From positions 682,001 to 746,000 of the forward strand of contig OZ244964.1 of NCBI GenBank assembly GCA_965222825.1: DNA of 64,000 nucleotides, written 5' to 3'. The position numbers and the translations under genes are program-made. Origin of the DNA: G965207335 sp965222825 (GTDB taxonomy: Bacteria; Pseudomonadota; Gammaproteobacteria; PS1; Pseudothioglobaceae). A model generated the notes under the pieces. That model was not told where the DNA came from. It made no database searches and saw only the letters and a program-made list of their open reading frames with translations. Shown piece by piece: positions 43,899-51,824 of this stretch (the stretch's first letter is position 1; the number at the start of each line of letters is the position of its first letter).

Positions 43899-44129
43899 CT
43901 ATTTACGCGTAAATATAGCATAAATAACAGCAACTGCTGCTAAACCAACCAGTCCATTTGAGCCAAGACTAGCAACAATACCAGTAATGGTGCCAATTAT
44001 ATCGCCACCAATAAACGGTACTCCTTTTGCACTTGTGCCAAAAATTACTTGAATCACAATAGCCAGCGCAATTAAAGATAGGCCTGCCTCAGTTAATTTT
44101 TTTATTGTGTTTATAATAGTATCAAACAT
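43899..44129 (-). CDS. Small hydrophobic two-helix protein of unknown function
   Basis: 76 residues, with a very strong ribosome site (AGGAGAGG). Short charged N terminus (DTIINTIKKL), a first hydrophobic helix (about 14-30), a Gly-rich middle (KGVPFIGGDIIGTITGIVASLGSNG) and a second helix ending in TRK. The size and shape recall holins or membrane-active bacteriocins, but no family motif settles it. No lysin, immunity or transport gene is adjacent. Similar short proteins exist in other marine proteobacteria as far as I recall, none characterised. Confidence 0.75.
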   Translation of the reverse strand: MFDTIINTIKKLTEAGLSLIALAIVIQVIFGTSAKGVPFIGGDIIGTITGIVASLGSNGLVGLAAVAVIYAIFTRK

Positions 44130-44150
44130 ATTTCCTCTCCTTTTAGTTAT

Positions 44151-44178
44151 AAAAAACCCAACTTCATAGTTAGGTATT
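44151..44178 (-). terminator. Terminator between aroC and the small hydrophobic protein
   Basis: On the minus strand CCTAACT-ATGA-AGTTGGG (one wobble pair) is followed by six T. It lies about 100 bases after the aroC stop and directly before the ribosome site of the 76-residue gene. It could end the aroC transcript or attenuate the small gene. Confidence 0.65.
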
Positions 44179-44275
44179 GAGTAATTTACTGTATTTTGTA
44201 ACCAAAGTCAAATATTTATAGTAAAAAATATCATAATCAATTATATTAACTAATTTTATATAGTTTTAAATATAT

Positions 44276-45349
44276 TTAACAATTCTGTGCTTTGTGTCTA
44301 AGTGCGTGGTCTATTAGTGTTAGACTAAGCATAGCTTCGGCAATAGGAGTTGCCCTTAGTCCTACACACGGGTCGTGTCTGCCTGTTGTTATCACTTGCT
44401 CCATTTTACCTTTAATATTAACGCTATTAGCAGGTAAGCGTAAACTTGAGGTTGGTTTTAGTGCTATATTGACAATTATATCTTGTCCGCTACTAATACC
44501 GCCTAAAATTCCGCCAGCATTATTTGATAAAAATTTATCATTATTATTTTTATCTTTGCTAATTTGGTCTCTATGCTCGCTACCTTTTTGACTAATAGAT
44601 GCAAAACCTGCGCCTATTTCTACACCCTTTACAGCATTAATGCTCATCATAGCATGGGCTATATCAGCATCTAGCCTATCAAATATTGGCTCGCCTAAAC
44701 CTACTGGCATATTAGAAGCTATTAGAGTTATCTTTGCACCAATAGAATTCCCTGATTTTCTAAGTTTATCGATATATTTTTCTAATTTTGGCACTATATT
44801 TTTATCAGGGGCAAAAAATGGATTATTAAGCGTTTCATCTAAATCTGTAAAAGGAATTGCTATATTGCCTAATTGTGATAAATAGCCTTTTATTTTTATA
44901 TTATAAGTTTGTGTTAAATATTTTTTAGCTATACCACCTGCTGCAACACGCATTGCTGTTTCTCTAGCGGATGAGCGACCACCACCGCGATAATCCCTAA
45001 TACCATATTTATGCCAATAGGTATAATCTGCGTGTCCGGGTCTAAAACTATTAGCAATATTGTTATAATCTTTGCTTTTTTGGTCAGTATTTTTAATTAA
45101 TAAAGCAATTGGCGTGCCGGTGGTTTTACCATCAAAAACACCTGATAATATTTTTACTAAGTCGTCTTCTCGTCTTTGGGTGGTATGTCTTGAAGTGCCG
45201 GGCTTTCTAAGGTCTAGGTCACCTTGTAAGTCAGCCTCTGACAACTTCATATTAGGAGGACAACCATCAACTATCCCTATAAGTCCATAACCATGACTTT
45301 CACCTGCTGTTGTTAGGGTAAAAAGTTTTCCTATTGTATTGCCTGACAT
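44276..45349 (-). CDS. aroC: Chorismate synthase
   Basis: FMN-dependent last step of the shikimate pathway, making chorismate for aromatic amino acids, folate and quinones. 357 residues. Signatures: TLTTAGESHGYGLIGIVDGCP-type N terminus, RRGTSRHTTQRREDD-type loop, RGGGRSSARETAMRVAAG, and the C-terminal GRHDPCVGLRATPIAEAM. Stands alone on the minus strand; the gap upstream is shared with divergent hemW. Confidence 0.96.
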   Translation of the reverse strand: MSGNTIGKLFTLTTAGESHGYGLIGIVDGCPPNMKLSEADLQGDLDLRKPGTSRHTTQRREDDLVKILSGVFDGKTTGTPIALLIKNTDQKSKDYNNIANSFRPGHADYTYWHKYGIRDYRGGGRSSARETAMRVAAGGIAKKYLTQTYNIKIKGYLSQLGNIAIPFTDLDETLNNPFFAPDKNIVPKLEKYIDKLRKSGNSIGAKITLIASNMPVGLGEPIFDRLDADIAHAMMSINAVKGVEIGAGFASISQKGSEHRDQISKDKNNNDKFLSNNAGGILGGISSGQDIIVNIALKPTSSLRLPANSVNIKGKMEQVITTGRHDPCVGLRATPIAEAMLSLTLIDHALRHKAQNC

Positions 45350-45447
45350 AATTTATAATATTTAGGTAAAGTAGCTTTTTAACAACTAAATTTTAACTAT
45401 TTTTGAGTATATGTTAGATAATTTAGATTGTTTTATTGTATATTTTA

Positions 45448-45527
45448 TGCTTATTATAGTTAATTTCTTAATAAGCAAAGATGCTTTTTATAATTATGAC
45501 AAAATTGGTATAGGCCTTGCCTATACC
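45448..45527. promoter_or_regulatory. Two hairpins in the aroC-hemW divergent gap
   Basis: TGCTTATTA...TAATAAGCA (45448-45477) and GGTATAGGC-CTT-GCCTATACC (45507-45527) are perfect 9-bp inverted repeats. The second ends 33 bases before the hemW start and could be an operator or a leader hairpin. No known riboswitch pattern is visible. Confidence 0.45.
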
Positions 45528-45560
45528 AGAAAAGAAATTACACTAAGAAAAAAATCTTAA

Positions 45561-46676
45561 ATGCAACTACCACCATTATCTTTGTATATTCATTACCCTT
45601 GGTGTATTAAAAAATGCCCATATTGTGATTTTAACTCGCACACAATTACTAATGATAGAGCTAATTATATTGATGCGTTATTATTTGATTTTGAAAATGA
45701 TATTAAATATATTCAAAATAGAGAATTACAAACTATTTTTATAGGTGGTGGCACGCCTAGTTTAATGTCAGTAGCAGAAGTTGAGAGACTAATTACTGGC
45801 ATTAAAAGCAAAATAAAACTAGCAAAAAATATTGAAATAACCCTAGAAGCAAATCCATCTAGTGCAGATATGGTAAAGTTTGATGGTTTTAGAAATATAA
45901 TAAATAGACTCTCTATTGGGGTGCAAAGTTTTGATGATAATTTATTGCAAACAATATCTAGAACTCACAACGCAAATGAAGCTAAAAATGCTATTAAAAT
46001 GGCAAAAACAGCAGGTTTTGATAATTTTAATATTGATCTAATGTATGGTCTAGAATCTCAAAATAAGCAACAAATATTAACAGATATTAAAAGTGCAATT
46101 AAATTTACACCTAGTCATATATCTTTTTATCAATTAACAATAGAGAAAAATACTTTATTTGCTAAATACCCACCAAAGCTACCAGATGATGATGTATTAT
46201 TTGATGCAGAATACAGTGCTAAAGAATTATTAGAGCATAGTGGTTATAAACAATATGAAATATCAGCTTATAGCAAAATACCCTCAAAACATAATCTAAA
46301 TTATTGGTATTTTGGTGATTATTTGGGTATTGGTGCAGGAGCACACGGTAAAATAACCTTAAAAAATGGCGATATTATTCGCACATTAAAACCTAAATCT
46401 CCAAATAAATATTTACAAAGTCAAATAGGTAAATACAAAATTGTAAAAAATATAGCATTTGAATTTATGTTAAACGCCCTGAGATTAAAAGCAGGGTTTA
46501 GGAAAGAATTATTTGAAACTAGAACTCAAATACCAATAGTTAATATAATGAATAAATTAAAAAAAGCAGAGAATATGGAATTATTAACAATTACTAATAA
46601 CAAAATAATTCCTAGCAACAAAGGATTTAATTTTTTAAATGATTTGCAGGCTTTATTTCTTGATGACAATAAATAA
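45561..46676 (+). CDS. hemW: Radical SAM haem chaperone HemW
   Basis: 371 residues. The radical-SAM cluster cysteines are C15, C19 and C22 in PWCIKKCPYCDFNSH, followed by FIGGGTPSLM and RLSIGVQSFDD. HemW is an oxygen-independent coproporphyrinogen oxidase homologue that passes haem to respiratory proteins; CPYCDF rather than the HemN pattern and the shorter length support HemW. It overlaps rluD by 14 bases. Confidence 0.92.
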   Translation: MQLPPLSLYIHYPWCIKKCPYCDFNSHTITNDRANYIDALLFDFENDIKYIQNRELQTIFIGGGTPSLMSVAEVERLITGIKSKIKLAKNIEITLEANPSSADMVKFDGFRNIINRLSIGVQSFDDNLLQTISRTHNANEAKNAIKMAKTAGFDNFNIDLMYGLESQNKQQILTDIKSAIKFTPSHISFYQLTIEKNTLFAKYPPKLPDDDVLFDAEYSAKELLEHSGYKQYEISAYSKIPSKHNLNYWYFGDYLGIGAGAHGKITLKNGDIIRTLKPKSPNKYLQSQIGKYKIVKNIAFEFMLNALRLKAGFRKELFETRTQIPIVNIMNKLKKAENMELLTITNNKIIPSNKGFNFLNDLQALFLDDNK

Positions 46677-47631
46677 TAAAATAGAAAAAATAATAATTTC
46701 GCCCAAATATATAGGTTACCGCTTTGATTTTGCATTAGCAAAATTATTGCCAAGTTATTCTAGAGCAAAAATTAGCACTTGGATAAAACAAGGCAAGGCA
46801 ACCATAGAAGGTAGAACTATTAACGGTAAAGACAGAGTTAAACAAGCAATAGCACTAGATATAATAACTGAGTTAGAGCCAGCATACAAATGGCAAGCAC
46901 AAGATATAGCATTAAATATTGTTTATCAAGATAAAGATATTATTATTATCAATAAACCAGCGGGGATGGTTACTCATCCTGGTGCTGGAAATAGCGATAA
47001 TACCCTAGCAAATGCACTATTATTTTTTGATGATAATTTAGAAAAATTAGATAGAGCAGGCATAGTTCATAGATTAGATAAAGATACCTCAGGATTATTA
47101 GTAGTTGCTAGAAGTCCAATAGCACAAAAATCTTTAATAAAACAATTAGAACAGCACCAAGTAACTAGAGAATATATAGCAGTAGTTTATGGTAATATGA
47201 TAGCAGGAGGGACAATAGCACAACCAATAGGCAGGCATGCTAGAGAGCGAATAAAACAAGCAGTCCACCCATTAGGAAAAAGAGCAATAACTCACTACCG
47301 AGTATTAGAGAGATTTAAAAATCATAGTGTTGTTAAATTAGCACTAGAAACAGGACGCACCCATCAAATTAGAGTGCATATGGCACACATAGGTTATTCT
47401 TTGGTAAGTGATAAAATATATGCTAAATACGGTGGCACTTGTCGTTTTCCAAAGGCTGCTAGTAAAGAATTAAAACAAGTATTAAAGCGTATGACTAGAC
47501 AAGCACTGCATTCTAAAAAAATATCCTTAACTCATCCAACTAGTGGCAAAATAATGTCGTGGGAATCTAATTTAGCAAATGATATGCAAGTGCTAATAGA
47601 CAATCTTAGAATATATGATAAACACAACTAA
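46663..47631 (+). CDS. rluD: 23S rRNA pseudouridine synthase RluD
   Basis: Makes pseudouridines 1911, 1915 and 1917 in helix 69 of 23S rRNA. 322 residues from ATG 46663. N-terminal S4 domain (SYSRAKISTWIKQGKATIEG), then the catalytic Asp139 in VHRLDKDTSGLLVVAR, the same number as in E. coli RluD, and GRTHQIRVHMAHIGYSLVSD. No Shine-Dalgarno site; the gene starts inside hemW, so translation is probably coupled. Confidence 0.94.
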   Translation: MTINNKIEKIIISPKYIGYRFDFALAKLLPSYSRAKISTWIKQGKATIEGRTINGKDRVKQAIALDIITELEPAYKWQAQDIALNIVYQDKDIIIINKPAGMVTHPGAGNSDNTLANALLFFDDNLEKLDRAGIVHRLDKDTSGLLVVARSPIAQKSLIKQLEQHQVTREYIAVVYGNMIAGGTIAQPIGRHARERIKQAVHPLGKRAITHYRVLERFKNHSVVKLALETGRTHQIRVHMAHIGYSLVSDKIYAKYGGTCRFPKAASKELKQVLKRMTRQALHSKKISLTHPTSGKIMSWESNLANDMQVLIDNLRIYDKHN

Positions 47632-48340
47632 ATTTCCAGATAATGTATTTCATTTAACTACTCCAAAAATGCTAACAGGTGGTGCTAGTCTTGGTGCTTA
47701 TGAAAATTTTAATTTAGCTAGTTATGTAGGTGATAACAAAAAAGCACTAATTAGTAATTATAATTTATTAATGTATAAATATAATCTACCTAGTGTGCCA
47801 AAATGGCTGACTCAAGTCCATTCTAATACTTGTCTTATAGCAGATGATATAAGCAATAAACCAAGAGCAGATTCTAGTTGGACTAATAATAAAAATATAG
47901 TTTGTGCTATGTTGAGTGCTGATTGTTTACCTGTTTTTGTAAGTAATAAAAAAGGTAGTGTTGTAGGTATTATTCATGCAGGTTATCAAGGTTTATTAAA
48001 TGGTGTTATTGAAAAATTTATTGAGAGTTTTCCAGTTAATGCTAATGATATATTGGTGCACTTAGGTGCTGGTATTAGTCAAAAATTCTTAGCACTAGAT
48101 AAACAAATGTATCAGCAGTTTATCAACAAACAAGAGGTTTTTGCTAAATGTTTTTATCAAAAAGATAGTAATTATCATCTAAATATTTATCAAATGGCAA
48201 CAATGATTTTTAATAAATACGGTGTTAATAATATTACTGGTGGCACAAAATGCACTTATGGTGATGCTAATAAATATTTTTCATACAAAAGACAAGGTGC
48301 AAAATCAGGACGAATGGCAAATTTAATTTGGTTTGATTAG
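47615..48340 (+). CDS. pgeF: Purine nucleoside phosphorylase / laccase-domain protein PgeF (YfiH)
   Basis: 241 residues of the DUF152 family. E. coli YfiH edits misincorporated L-Ser in UDP-MurNAc and relatives cleave purine nucleosides. Zinc ligands are in LTQVHSN, LSADCLPVFV and GIIHAGYQGL, and the C-terminal TKCTYGD...YFSYKRQG is standard. The usual HAGWRG is HAGYQG. It follows rluD with a 17-base overlap, a pairing common in gammaproteobacteria. Confidence 0.93.
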   Translation: MINTTKFPDNVFHLTTPKMLTGGASLGAYENFNLASYVGDNKKALISNYNLLMYKYNLPSVPKWLTQVHSNTCLIADDISNKPRADSSWTNNKNIVCAMLSADCLPVFVSNKKGSVVGIIHAGYQGLLNGVIEKFIESFPVNANDILVHLGAGISQKFLALDKQMYQQFINKQEVFAKCFYQKDSNYHLNIYQMATMIFNKYGVNNITGGTKCTYGDANKYFSYKRQGAKSGRMANLIWFD

Positions 48341-48352
48341 AGAAAATTATTT

Positions 48353-48801
48353 TTAGAATTTATATATTAACTTAGATAAAATAACAAAAAATCCCATAGC
48401 ACTAATTACCAACACCATATTTTTATTGAGTACTTTTTGAATAATACTCTCAATATCACTTTTTAGAATATTAAACTCGCTTTGAGGCTGTTGCACGGTG
48501 GCAAAGAATAAATAAAATCTGCTAAAATATTTGAGTTATTTTTAGAATTTTAAGCTACCGTACAACAATCTAGCTTTTTAAACCAGCAACATCCTCAGCT
48601 ATATCATTAAGTTTAGCGTCTAAATGGTTAATATGGTTGTATTGACTTTTTAATAATAAAGTATTTATATCTGCTTGCTGAAGTCCTTCGCCACTGAGAC
48701 TGTAAAGTCTAACTAACAAAGCGTTTTTCTATTTCTACTACTTTTGGAGTAATCATCTCCATTAGCATATCATTAACTCTTGTATTTTCTATTGCAACCA
48801 T
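48353..48801 (-). pseudogene. Coiled-coil protein with C-terminal TM helix, broken by a MITE and a frameshift
   Basis: On the minus strand the frame starts MVAIENTRVNDMLMEMITPK and meets a stop after about 30 codons. A shifted frame continues ALLVRLYSLSGEGLQQADIN and runs to DIAEDVAGLKS, where the MITE (48484-48572) is inserted. Removing the MITE and one copy of its 5-bp target duplication joins LKS directly to EFNILKSDIESIIQKVL and on to a C-terminal TM helix (VLVISAMGFFVILSKL) and a stop at 48353. The intact ancestor was thus a coiled-coil, tail-anchored protein of roughly 130 residues or more, of the kind seen in DUF1640-like families. It is now non-functional. Confidence 0.8.
48484..48572. 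mobile_element. MITE, short form (89 bp) with 5-bp TSD, inside a gene
   Basis: The ends GAGGCTGTTGCACGGT and ACCGTACAACAATCTA are near-perfect 16-bp inverted repeats of the same family as 43636-43795. GCTTT flanks both sides (48479-48483 and 48573-48577). Read on the minus strand it is the long form lacking about 71 internal bases between two AATAT repeats. It interrupts the pseudogene described at this place. Confidence 0.88.
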
Positions 48802-48808
48802 AAGTGCA

Positions 48809-49216
48809 TTATAAACTATTTTTTAGTTTTTCCCTACCATATAAACTAAAACTCATTTCTTTGGTAGTTTTATTTAAATGATAATAATGCTTTGATTTTT
48901 GTTTTCTCTGTTTTTGTTGCACCACACAGCCACGAACACTAAACTCACCATCTAGTTCAATATCAGCATAATTTTTATTTATACAAGACATAATCTTTTT
49001 ACCATCAATCTCTATATATTGACGAAAATACAGTTCATCTTTATACTCAATCACAGTATAAGCCTGATGGTGTATTTGCATACTAGGGTCAATAATAATA
49101 ATACAATTCTCACTAAACTCAGGCTCCATCATATCACCTAAATTTTGCAAAGCATAAGGCTCAGAATTAGTGCCACAAGTGGAGTTCATTAAATCTTTAG
49201 GATTATCTAAGTTCAT
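48809..49216 (-). CDS. S24/LexA-like domain protein lacking the catalytic Ser and Lys
   Basis: 135 residues, start at ATG 49216, which overlaps the mutM stop (ATGA). The fold signature of S24 peptidases is clear: ALQNLGDMMEPEFSENCIIIIDP, then YFRQYIEIDGKKI and a final GCVVQQKQRKQKSKHYY. In active enzymes the first block reads GDSMEPxF with the nucleophilic Ser; here it is Met. The Lys expected near ELYFRQ is also absent. Probably not a protease; perhaps a partner or regulator tied to MutM. Confidence 0.78.
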   Translation of the reverse strand: MNLDNPKDLMNSTCGTNSEPYALQNLGDMMEPEFSENCIIIIDPSMQIHHQAYTVIEYKDELYFRQYIEIDGKKIMSCINKNYADIELDGEFSVRGCVVQQKQRKQKSKHYYHLNKTTKEMSFSLYGREKLKNSL

Positions 49217-50028
49217 ATTTTTTGGCAAGTAGGACAGTAAAAACTTGAGCGATTATTTTGCATAGTTCTCACTATTATATCAGCACAAACAACACAGGGC
49301 ATGCCAACTCTACCATATACTACTAACTTCCTAGCAAAATACCCAGCTTTTTTCTCAACATTGCTAAAGTCTTTTAAGGTAGTGCCACCTTGTTTTATTG
49401 CCTCTTTTAACACTTTTTTTATTACCTTAGTTAGTTTAGTTAATTTCTTTATACTTAAATTTCTAGCCTCAGATATTGGTGATATACCTGAGATAAATAA
49501 TGCTTCTAGTGCATAAATATTACCTATACCGACTACTATATGGCTATCTGTAATAATTGCTTTAATATTGCGTTTTTTATTACTACATATATTGTATAAA
49601 TATTCGCCATTAAAATCATCTGTTAATGGCTCTAAGCCTAGTTTTGTTAATAATTTATGCTCTTTACCCTTATCAATCCATAAAACTGCACCAAATCTGC
49701 GAGGATCTTTTAAACGCATACATTTAGCATTATCAAAATATATGATAAAATGCACATGTTTCTCTATTTTTTCATTACTATTAACCACACTTAATGAGCC
49801 AGACATACCTAAATGCACAAGTAGTGAGCCAGTATTTATATCTATTAAAATATATTTAGCTTGTCTTCTAATGGCAATTATTTTTTCGTTTACTAAGGTT
49901 TTTACTAGGTGTTTTGGTATATCAAAACGAAGTTTTGGCTTTCTAATTTCTACTCTGGTTATAATTTTACTAACTATTAATTTTACTAAACCATTTTTAG
50001 TAGTCTCAACTTCTGGTAATTCAGGCAT
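49213..50028 (-). CDS. mutM: Formamidopyrimidine-DNA glycosylase
   Basis: Removes 8-oxoguanine and formamidopyrimidines from DNA and nicks the abasic site. 271 residues. The N-terminal catalytic Pro2 and Glu3 (MPELPEVE), the Lys in RRQAKYILID, GIGNIYALEALF and the C-terminal zinc finger CVVC...CPTC are all present. Divergent from ccmA; the small S24-like gene is translated from its stop codon. Confidence 0.96.
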   Translation of the reverse strand: MPELPEVETTKNGLVKLIVSKIITRVEIRKPKLRFDIPKHLVKTLVNEKIIAIRRQAKYILIDINTGSLLVHLGMSGSLSVVNSNEKIEKHVHFIIYFDNAKCMRLKDPRRFGAVLWIDKGKEHKLLTKLGLEPLTDDFNGEYLYNICSNKKRNIKAIITDSHIVVGIGNIYALEALFISGISPISEARNLSIKKLTKLTKVIKKVLKEAIKQGGTTLKDFSNVEKKAGYFARKLVVYGRVGMPCVVCADIIVRTMQNNRSSFYCPTCQKI

Positions 50029-50060
50029 TATAATATTATAAATTCTTTTTTAATTAAAAT

Positions 50061-50675
50061 ATGCAAACATCTAAATTATTACTGAATGTAAGTAATCTAA
50101 CATATACCAGAGGTTATCATAAATTATTTACCAACCTTAGTTTTAGCTTAAATTATGGCGATATTTTGCGTATTAATGGTGAAAATGGCAAAGGTAAAAC
50201 CTCATTATTAAAAAATATATCTGGTTTAACAACCCCAGATAGTGGTAATATTCGTTTATTAAATATTAGCAATAAAAATAGTAATTATTATAAAAATTGC
50301 ATTTATCTAGGACACAATAGCACTATTAGTATGGAGTTAAATGCTCTGGATAATTTATTATTTTTAATAAATTTAAAACAAAGTTGTAGTATTAAACAAG
50401 CTAAGTCAGCCCTAGATAAAATAGGACTTAAATATTATTACTACGAACTAGCAAGCCATATGTCTGCTGGGCAGAGACGCCGTATTTTATTGGCAAGTTT
50501 ATTTTTGCTAAAATCGCCATTATGGCTTTTAGATGAGCCATTTACTGCCCTAGATAAAGAAGGAATTGAACTTGTTGAAAACTTAATTTTAACCAATAGC
50601 AAGAATAACGGTGCTTGTATTTTTACTACCCATCAAAATAGTGTTTTAAATAATAATAAAAATTTGATACTATGA
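50061..50675 (+). CDS. ccmA: Cytochrome c biogenesis ABC ATP-binding protein CcmA
   Basis: ATPase of the Ccm system I that releases haem-loaded CcmE. 204 residues. Walker A is GENGKGKT (40-47; usual GPNGSGKT), signature MSAGQRRR, Walker B PLWLLDEPFTALD, and the switch His in TTHQN. The MSAGQ(R/K)RR signature and short length are specific for CcmA. Followed 58 bases later by ccmB; ccmC-H are not here. Confidence 0.92.
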   Translation: MQTSKLLLNVSNLTYTRGYHKLFTNLSFSLNYGDILRINGENGKGKTSLLKNISGLTTPDSGNIRLLNISNKNSNYYKNCIYLGHNSTISMELNALDNLLFLINLKQSCSIKQAKSALDKIGLKYYYYELASHMSAGQRRRILLASLFLLKSPLWLLDEPFTALDKEGIELVENLILTNSKNNGACIFTTHQNSVLNNNKNLIL

Positions 50676-50732
50676 GATGGTTTAAAAAATATTAAAAAAT
50701 AATTTTTTTACAATATGTAGGTAGATAAATTT

Positions 50733-51398
50733 ATGAATATATTTTTATTTCTATTAAAACGAGAGGTTAGTATAGCATTTAAAAATCCTAGTTATAGCTT
50801 AAATCCAATATTATTTTTTATTATTTCGGTATCGTTATTTCCGCTAGCTATTAGTCCTGATGCTCAAACTTTATCACAAATAGCCTCAGGGGTAATTTGG
50901 ATTTGTGCTATGTTGTCAGTGTTATTATCATTAAATATGATATTTTATCAGGACTATGATAATGGCATATTAGAGCAAATACTAATGAGTAAGCACTCGA
51001 GTATATTATTAATTTTAACTAAAATTATCAGCCATTGGTTAATAACAGGGCTACCACTTATTTTAATATCGCCAATTCTTGCCTTATTATTATTTTTAGA
51101 TACAGAGTCTATAAAAATATTATTTATTACTTTATTATTAGCAACACCTAGTTTAAGTTTAATAGGTGCTATAGGCTCAGCATTAACAGTGCATATTAAA
51201 AATTCAGGTATGTTAATAGCTCTAATAGTGTTGCCGCTTTATATTCCTATTTTAATTTTTGCAATAAGTGCTATTAACAATAACGCAAATAATTTAAATA
51301 TATATGGGCAGTTATATTTTCTGGGGTTTATTTTATCCTTGTCTTTATTTATAGTGCCATTTATTACCAAACTTGCCTTAAAAATTAGTTTGGAATAG
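50733..51398 (+). CDS. ccmB: Haem exporter membrane subunit CcmB
   Basis: 221 residues, six membrane helices. Family signature near the N terminus (LLKREVSIAFKNP, FFIISVSLFPLAISP) and the ILEQILMSKHS loop after helix 2. Pairs with CcmA. The gene ends 5 bases before tRNA-Arg, so the tRNA may be part of the ccmAB transcript. Presence of Ccm means the organism makes c-type cytochromes. Confidence 0.92.
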   Translation: MNIFLFLLKREVSIAFKNPSYSLNPILFFIISVSLFPLAISPDAQTLSQIASGVIWICAMLSVLLSLNMIFYQDYDNGILEQILMSKHSSILLILTKIISHWLITGLPLILISPILALLLFLDTESIKILFITLLLATPSLSLIGAIGSALTVHIKNSGMLIALIVLPLYIPILIFAISAINNNANNLNIYGQLYFLGFILSLSLFIVPFITKLALKISLE

Positions 51399-51403
51399 CC
51401 TTT

Positions 51404-51480
51404 GCGTCCGTAACTCAGTTGGACAGAGTATTGACCTCCGAAGTCAAAAGTCGGGTGTTCGAATCACCTCGGACGCACCA
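51404..51480 (+). tRNA. tRNA-Arg (anticodon CCG)
   Basis: A 77-nt cloverleaf: acceptor GCGTCCG with CGGACGC, anticodon loop CTCCGAA (CCG, reading CGG), T loop TTCGAAT and encoded ACCA. CGG must be a rare codon in this AT-rich genome. It lies 5 bases after ccmB. Confidence 0.95.
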
Positions 51481-51510
51481 TATTATTATTTAACTGTTGT
51501 TTTATTAAAA

Positions 51511-51519
51511 TGGTATAAT
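51511..51519 (+). promoter_or_regulatory. Extended -10 promoter of rpmF-plsX-fabH
   Basis: TGGTATAAT, a perfect extended -10, 105 bases before rpmF and just after tRNA-Arg. The long leader (about 100 bases) shows no clear structure. Confidence 0.6.
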
Positions 51520-51623
51520 ATAACACTAGATATACTAATAAGGTTTATTCTAGTAAATATTTACAATCAGAATTGGTAGCGTAGAGCCAATATATAAAAA
51601 TAATTTAAAATTTAGGAACAATT

Positions 51624-51824
51624 ATGGCTGTTCAAAAAAGTAGAAAAACACCATCAAAAAGAGGTATGCGTCGCTCACATAATGCTTTATCCACACCAAC
51701 ATTATCAGAAGATATAGAAACTGGTGAAACTCATATTAGACATCATATTACTGCTAGCGGTTATTATCGCGGTAAAAAAGTCCTAGATACTAATGCAAAT
51801 GAAGATATAGCAGAAGAAGAATAG
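51624..51824 (+). CDS. rpmF: 50S ribosomal protein L32
   Basis: 66 residues: MAVQKSRKTPSKRGMRRSHNAL is the L32 N terminus (first 22 residues), followed by the HITASGYYRGKKVL block and an acidic tail. No zinc cysteines, the C-minus form common in gammaproteobacteria. The stop is immediately followed by the plsX start. rpmF-plsX-fabH links ribosome and membrane lipid synthesis. Confidence 0.96.
   Translation: MAVQKSRKTPSKRGMRRSHNALSTPTLSEDIETGETHIRHHITASGYYRGKKVLDTNANEDIAEEE

Noticed and set aside
48700..48725. AGACT-GTAA-AGTCT hairpin near GAGACTGT as a third MITE remnant
   Set aside because: Only 8 bases match the MITE end, with no second end or target duplication; more likely chance within the pseudogene.
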